Of a stretch of 64,000 bases of DNA, positions 62,161 through 64,000 are shown piece by piece. Location: NCBI GenBank assembly GCA_963921795.1, contig OY997643.1:16765253-16829252 (forward strand), given 5' to 3'. Below the pieces are notes generated by a model, which worked only from the letters and a program-made list of their open reading frames with translations, ran no database searches and was not told the DNA's origin. Positions within the stretch are counted from its first letter, which is position 1; each line of letters starts with the position of its first letter. This stretch comes from Nannobrachium achirus. Lineage: Eukaryota; Chordata; Actinopteri; Myctophiformes; Myctophidae. Both the position numbers and the translations under genes were made by a program.

Positions 62161-62673
62161 TTCGCTGCCAACGGTCACGTGCAACCGCAAGGATACATGG
62201 GACATTGTCTTGAGCTTGGCGAAAATAAAGCACACAAAGAAGAATCATCACAAGCCTATGATCACAAGCTATAACATCAAATATAACATAAATTGGACCA
62301 TATTTTCACAAAACGCATATCATGGTGATCAAAACGAGGCTTTAAACTAGTGACAGGAACCATAAAGTATTTATGACAATGTTTATTAAGGTAAGAAAAT
62401 CTATTGTAAAAGTTCGGGGGAATAGAATGGAATCCTATGGAGAACATGTTGCTTTTGGTACCAGAACAGCGCAACTAGCGGCCAATCATTTCAGTTCTGT
62501 GTTGCTTCATGTTAAATCGGGACAACTGGACCCCTGGAACAGACTGACTCCCAGACTGCTGAGAGCTGTGGATTCACTTTATATACAACATTAATCAAAT
62601 GCGCACACACATGCGCGCACACACACACACTTTAAGGTGCATCCGTAGAAACAAACAGGTGTGTGATGGAACA

Positions 62674-62674
<1 letters not shown>

Positions 62675-62753
<79 letters not shown>

Positions 62754-62853
62754 CATGAATGCAGCTGTGCTATACTCTCTCCCTGTGTGTCTGATAGAGA
62801 GCTAGTAGTCGGGAGGTGATTGGGTTTGTGTTCTTCAGGCACGTGATGAGAGC

Positions 62854-62921
<68 letters not shown>
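62675..62921. repeat. (CA)n then (TG)n microsatellites
   Basis: CA tract 62675-62752 and TG tract 62855-62921, inverted relative to each other. Confidence 0.9.
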
Positions 62922-62923
<2 letters not shown>

Positions 62924-62978
62924 TGGTGTACAGAGCTGGAGGTGACATTGACTCTTCTTTCAGAGGTTGCATCTCTCA

Positions 62979-63290
62979 CAGGGGCGTTACAAGGGGGGGG
63001 GGGGGGGGGGGGGGGGGAGTGGAGTTACTAGGGCCCAAGGTGGAGGGGTCTTAATTATGTTATACTTTAGCTATTGAAAAATAGCAGATCTACAAGCTCA
63101 CAGTGCGGCACCGAGTGCGCGCTGCAAGCTTGTAGATCTGCTATTTTTGAAAATTCGTGAAAATGAGTGCAAATCTTTGAATATATTTATTTTTTAAGCA
63201 AACATTTGTAACTCAAATTTTGCTTCTGGGGGGGTCCCTGGAGCTAAATATTTTGAGATGGGGGTCCGTGGCCAACTACATATGTGTAAT
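62979..63290 (+). mobile_element. hAT-type MITE (CAGGGGCGT family) with palindrome
   Basis: Starts CAGGGGCGTTACAAGGGGG with a G-homopolymer (62993-63018); foldback palindrome at 63074-63152; the right end is truncated. Confidence 0.6.
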
Positions 63291-63401
63291 AATGCGTTCC
63301 CAGTCTAAATGGGTTAAACCCCCTCCCCCTATGAAGAGCATTCATGGGGGGCCTGCAGTGAATCCTTGTACCCAGGGCCCAGAATTTGGTGTGACACCCC
63401 T

Positions 63402-63402
<1 letters not shown>

Positions 63403-63454
<52 letters not shown>

Positions 63455-63578
63455 CTCTCTCTTCTGTCCAACCTTCAACCAGTCTCTTCTCTCCTCTCTT
63501 CTTCCCTCTCAACCTCCAATCCATCTTCTCTCCTCCTCCACCCCTCACCCTCTCTTGTTCTTGTCCCTCTCTTCTCTG

Positions 63579-63640
<62 letters not shown>
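63403..63640. repeat. (CT)n microsatellites
   Basis: Two CT tracts, 63403-63452 and 63582-63640, joined by a pyrimidine-rich stretch. All open frames here are low-complexity. Confidence 0.9.
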
Positions 63641-63644
<4 letters not shown>

Positions 63645-64000
63645 CATCACCTGTTCCGTCCTTCTCCAGCTCTTCCCGGTGTCTCTCCCCTCGGTTGTTT
63701 CATAAGACTAACCTCACCAGGCTTTCTGAGAGAAAGCCTGGTGTTCGTTCACAACAGGCCCGTTTGGTTTCCGCCTGGAGCGCGGAAACCACTGGAAGTA
63801 GCGGCGTCGCTTTGATTTGGTTCCCTCCGTTCGTTTCTCCAATCCCTATTAAAATGCTCCAGTAGCCTAGTGTAGTCTTGCCAGTCGCTAAAAGTTGGAC
63901 TAAAATATGCATATACCAAACACATTTTTCAAAAGCAAAACTACTCCGCATCAAGGAGTTTATTAGGTAGGTCCTAAAAGTGTGTCCTTGAGCGCAGGGG
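63641..64000. other. Window end, no gene seen
   Basis: A hairpin with 12-bp perfect arms (accaggctttct / agaaagcctggt) and a 3-base loop lies at 63716-63742; nothing else is recognised. Confidence 0.4.

Noticed and set aside
63342-63650. Arg-Glu-rich frame over the CT tracts
   Set aside because: Produced by (CT)n and (GA)n repeats; no other coding evidence.

Overview
The window looks like nuclear DNA of a teleost fish. The reasons are intron-containing genes, very dense dinucleotide microsatellites, many short non-autonomous DNA transposons (mostly hAT-like), tRNA-derived SINEs, and two gene families typical of fish: a type II C-type lectin receptor and a tandem cluster of actinoporin-like genes. 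No species can be named from the sequence alone.

Layout. Positions 320-1047 hold the frameshifted C-terminal end of a SAMD3-like teleost gene. From 1 to 10 kb there is mainly nested transposon and microsatellite DNA. A block starting near 9.35 kb is duplicated starting near 15.14 kb, and each copy carries an intact first coding exon of a C-type lectin receptor (10993-11218 and 16295-16493). The second copy continues into a complete six-exon receptor gene ending at 22154. A miniature LTR retrotransposon whose LTR carries a tRNA-like Pol III promoter lies between the two copies, at 13502-13824. From 22 to 29 kb there are hAT MITEs, SINEs, a MITE family carrying CArG boxes, and an unclassified interspersed repeat family.

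From about 29 to 59 kb there are five head-to-tail units, called here ALP-1 to ALP-5. Each unit has a LINE relic, a TATA-like promoter with a presumed noncoding exon ending in a splice donor, a variable intron that usually ends in a long (TG)n tract, a short coding exon with a variable N-terminus, and a well conserved second coding exon for the actinoporin-like domain. Transposon presence or absence orders the unit duplications: ALP-3, -4 and -5 units share insertions that ALP-1 and ALP-2 units lack. ALP-2 has had its last codons replaced by a SINE, and ALP-5 has lost the usual 3' flank to a large palindromic element. From 59 to 64 kb there are more hAT MITEs and microsatellites and no gene that I can support.

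The most unusual observations are (1) the miniature LTR element with a tRNA-like LTR, (2) a foldback palindrome of about 60-85 bp found inside several unrelated hAT families, and (3) the modular actinoporin-like cluster with shared promoter cassettes and N-termini that shorten along the array. All gene names rest on recognition of sequence motifs; no database search was run.
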